64,000 nucleotides of DNA from Mesorhizobium terrae. Lineage in GTDB: Bacteria > Pseudomonadota > Alphaproteobacteria > Rhizobiales > Rhizobiaceae. Positions 62,578-64,000 of the stretch are shown here, piece after piece (position 1 is the first letter of the stretch; the number at the start of each line of letters is the position of its first letter). The position numbers and the translations under genes were made by a program. The notes under the pieces were generated by a model that saw only the letters and a list, made by a program, of their open reading frames with translations, had not been told where the DNA came from and did no database searches. The stretch spans positions 4,171,501-4,235,500 of the forward strand of contig NZ_CP044218.1 of the NCBI RefSeq assembly GCF_008727715.1, in the 5' to 3' direction.

Positions 62578-63270
62578 ATGCGCATCGTTCTGAGGCAGGC
62601 GGAGAAGCCTGACTGGTCTCAGGATGCTAGCGGCTTTTCCTCGGCTTTCGAGGTCGGCGCATCGCTTGAACTCGCGGGCGTTGCGGACAAGTTCACCGTC
62701 GCCAAGTGGACGATCGTCGTCGACGCCGACGGTGATGCGCGACTCGAAGTAACCCTGAAGAGCACCCGCCGCTGGTTCACGTGGCTCGACGAGCGCGCCA
62801 GGACCAAGGATATTCTGTATCCGCTGGCGGGCTTCGCGATGTTCGCCGTCTTGATTTTGCCTTGCGCCGCACCGTTCTGGTTTTTCTCGCTAAACGCTGA
62901 ATTGCGTATCGCATGGGGCGGCTATCTGATCGCCCATGCACTTTGGCCCATCATCATCGGCGTTATTCTGGCGGTGCAGATCGTCGCCGGCAGGGCCGAA
63001 CGCCATGTCGGAAAAGCCCTTGGTTTTGGCATTAGCATGGCCGGCGTGCCGCTCGGCGTTGCCATCGCCCTTCTCTGGCGCTGGCTTTTCCTACCCGACA
63101 CCGAGCCGGAATGGCCCGCCGGCTATGCGCGCCTGGCGCGTTCGTTCTGGGAGAGCACCGGCGCGATGTCCGCCGTCGCGCTGGCCTATGCGCCGCTTGC
63201 GACGGCCTTGATCAAATGGGATTGGGTGGCGGTGCTGACGTCCCTCTTGACCCGGAAGAAAGCCGCCTGA
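62578..63270 (+). CDS. polytopic membrane protein of unknown function
   Basis: 230 residues from ATG 62578 with the strong site GAGGAGGGAG. The N-terminal ~80 residues form a soluble beta-rich part (FTVAKWTIVVDADGDARLEV). Four to five membrane helices follow: LYPLAGFAMFAVLILPCAAP, IAHALWPIIIGVILAVQIVA, ISMAGVPLGVAIALLWRWLF, AVALAYAPLATALIKWDWVA. No family recognised. It is flanked on both sides by the related repeat units A and B. Confidence 0.65.
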   Translation: MRIVLRQAEKPDWSQDASGFSSAFEVGASLELAGVADKFTVAKWTIVVDADGDARLEVTLKSTRRWFTWLDERARTKDILYPLAGFAMFAVLILPCAAPFWFFSLNAELRIAWGGYLIAHALWPIIIGVILAVQIVAGRAERHVGKALGFGISMAGVPLGVAIALLWRWLFLPDTEPEWPAGYARLARSFWESTGAMSAVALAYAPLATALIKWDWVAVLTSLLTRKKAA

Positions 63271-63352
63271 TCCGTTCGCCTGTATGGCTGAGGCGCGCAG
63301 GCGACGCGCGAGGGGGCGAAACGTCGATCAACGCACGGATTTTTGCGCTCGC

Positions 63353-63470
63353 CTCCTCGTTTTCGAGGAGAGACATCCCTCTCGAAAATCGCGATTTTGA
63401 TCCTCGTTTTATGGATTTGATTCCAGGGGGTGTAAATGTCGGCAAGGAGGGGGCGGGTAAACGGCCGTAA
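63353..63470 (+). repeat. repeat unit B: hairpin plus SRRD/RDF reading frame
   Basis: CTCCTCG-TTTT-CGAGGAG (63353-63370), then a frame reading SSFSRRDIPLENRDFDPRFM which ends at 63470. Aligns with unit A in hairpin, spacing and SRRD--L--RDF-PR pattern. Nothing else recognised in 63271-63592. Confidence 0.45.
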
Positions 63471-63592
63471 ATGCCGATTGCTGAAGAACCGCCGACGACC
63501 GCGACCACATCATCATCCCTTAGTTACCGTAGTCGACTGCGCGTCTGTCGCCTTGGGTGACGTGCGTTGTTTCATGATCAAAGGGCGAGGCG

Positions 63593-64000
63593 ATGGCTAC
63601 CTGTTATTATTGTAATGGCTCCGCGCGCTGCGCCGGGTGCAGCGGATCCGGGGTTCAAGCCGACGGGCGTGTGTGCAACCTATGCGGCGGCAATGGCCGA
63701 TGCCAGCATTGCACGAACGGCGTGATGCGCGCTGGAGAACGCGCGGTCGCCCCCAAGGGCGCAACCTGTGATCCTGCGCGGGCGGGCGCCATGCTGGCAG
63801 GCGCATCCTTGCTAGCGCTGAGCGCGCCACCATCCTCGGCGGATTGCTCTGGATGGCCGACAAGCTCCAAAGCGATGTGGGCAAACGGTCGCGGGCGCTC
63901 CGGCCCGCGAAGGGGAAGCAGGCGTTCTGGAATGATTGAGAGCGCGCCGCCTTTAAGTAGAGGTGATAATATTTTCAGGAGTATCGCCGCGCGCTTGGTG
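63593..64000 (+). CDS. DnaJ-like Cys-rich protein, incomplete at window end
   Basis: From ATG 63593 (GGCGAGG before it) the frame has no stop to the window end. The first 45 residues hold CxxC-x-G-type clusters like the DnaJ zinc finger: CYYCNGSARCAGCSGSG, VCNLCGGNGRCQHCTNG. After about residue 70 this frame becomes low-complexity, whereas another frame reads convincingly (ERATILGGLLWMADKLQSDV, GKRSRALRPAKGKQAFWND, stop at 63939). So a frameshift near 63750-63830 is likely and the real protein would be about 115 residues, a Cys-rich domain plus a helical tail. Confidence 0.55.
   Translation, partial: MATCYYCNGSARCAGCSGSGVQADGRVCNLCGGNGRCQHCTNGVMRAGERAVAPKGATCDPARAGAMLAGASLLALSAPPSSADCSGWPTSSKAMWANGRGRSGPRRGSRRSGMIESAPPLSRGDNIFRSIAARLV

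Noticed and set aside
1-64000. CRISPR arrays, tRNA and rRNA genes
   Set aside because: No regularly spaced direct repeats, cloverleaf-type sequences or rRNA segments were noticed on reading; a dedicated scan could not be run.

Overview
This is an accessory, mosaic stretch of an alphaproteobacterial genome, most likely Rhizobiales and plausibly Mesorhizobium-like. The inference rests on a MucR regulator of the zinc-ligand-poor type known from Mesorhizobium, an FtrABCD iron system, DUF1402, DUF2076 and DUF2335 proteins, and debris of rhizobial insertion sequences and a DUF3363-type relaxase. No rRNA, tRNA, CRISPR array or replication origin was recognised. At least a dozen broken genes and IS fragments indicate repeated insertion, deletion and recombination.

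Left part (1-29 kb): two paralogous secreted proteins (minus strand); a small YD-repeat protein followed by a large secreted RHS protein with an N-terminal C39-peptidase-like domain, a short variable C-terminal domain and a likely immunity gene; a complete His-Xaa-Ser cassette (hxsD, hxsB, hxsC, hxsA); a divergent bacteriocin-type cassette (Gly/His-rich precursor with a double-glycine leader, two candidate accessory or immunity genes, an HlyD-type adaptor and a C39 peptidase/ABC exporter); a frameshifted acetyltransferase and a MucR regulator; a two-gene unit of an NA37 (YejK/NdpA-like) protein and a membrane protein, a candidate defence pair; an ArsR/SRPBCC pair with a palindromic operator; a DUF2958 gene; and a tightly overlapping three-gene operon of unknown secreted or membrane proteins ending in a predicted beta-helix protein.

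Middle part (29.4-60.7 kb): two apparently identical 595-bp inverted copies (29402-29996 and 60090-60684) bound about 30 kb. Each holds part of an IS5-type transposase, a terminator and a 73-residue periplasmic protein gene. Between them lie IS, recombinase, relaxase and higB remnants, a truncated amidohydrolase, a DUF2076 and a DUF1402 gene, ftrABCD followed by a three-gene Fe(III)-type ABC transporter, a frameshifted methyltransferase, a ugp-like ABC transporter with a metallophosphoesterase, a defective IS3 element, and a run of mostly minus-strand small genes (54.5-59.2 kb) including two coupled membrane micro-ORFs of 35 and 33 codons.

Right end (60.7-64 kb): a short GC-rich stretch with an apparently truncated winged-helix protein, a LuxR-type regulator, a polytopic membrane protein flanked by two related non-genic repeats, and an incomplete DnaJ-like Cys-rich gene.

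Most promising for novelty are the NA37/membrane pair (19.3-21.7 kb), the three-gene secreted operon (23.7-28.8 kb), the adjacent His-Xaa-Ser and double-glycine peptide cassettes (8.3-16.9 kb), and the RHS protein with its own C39-like domain.
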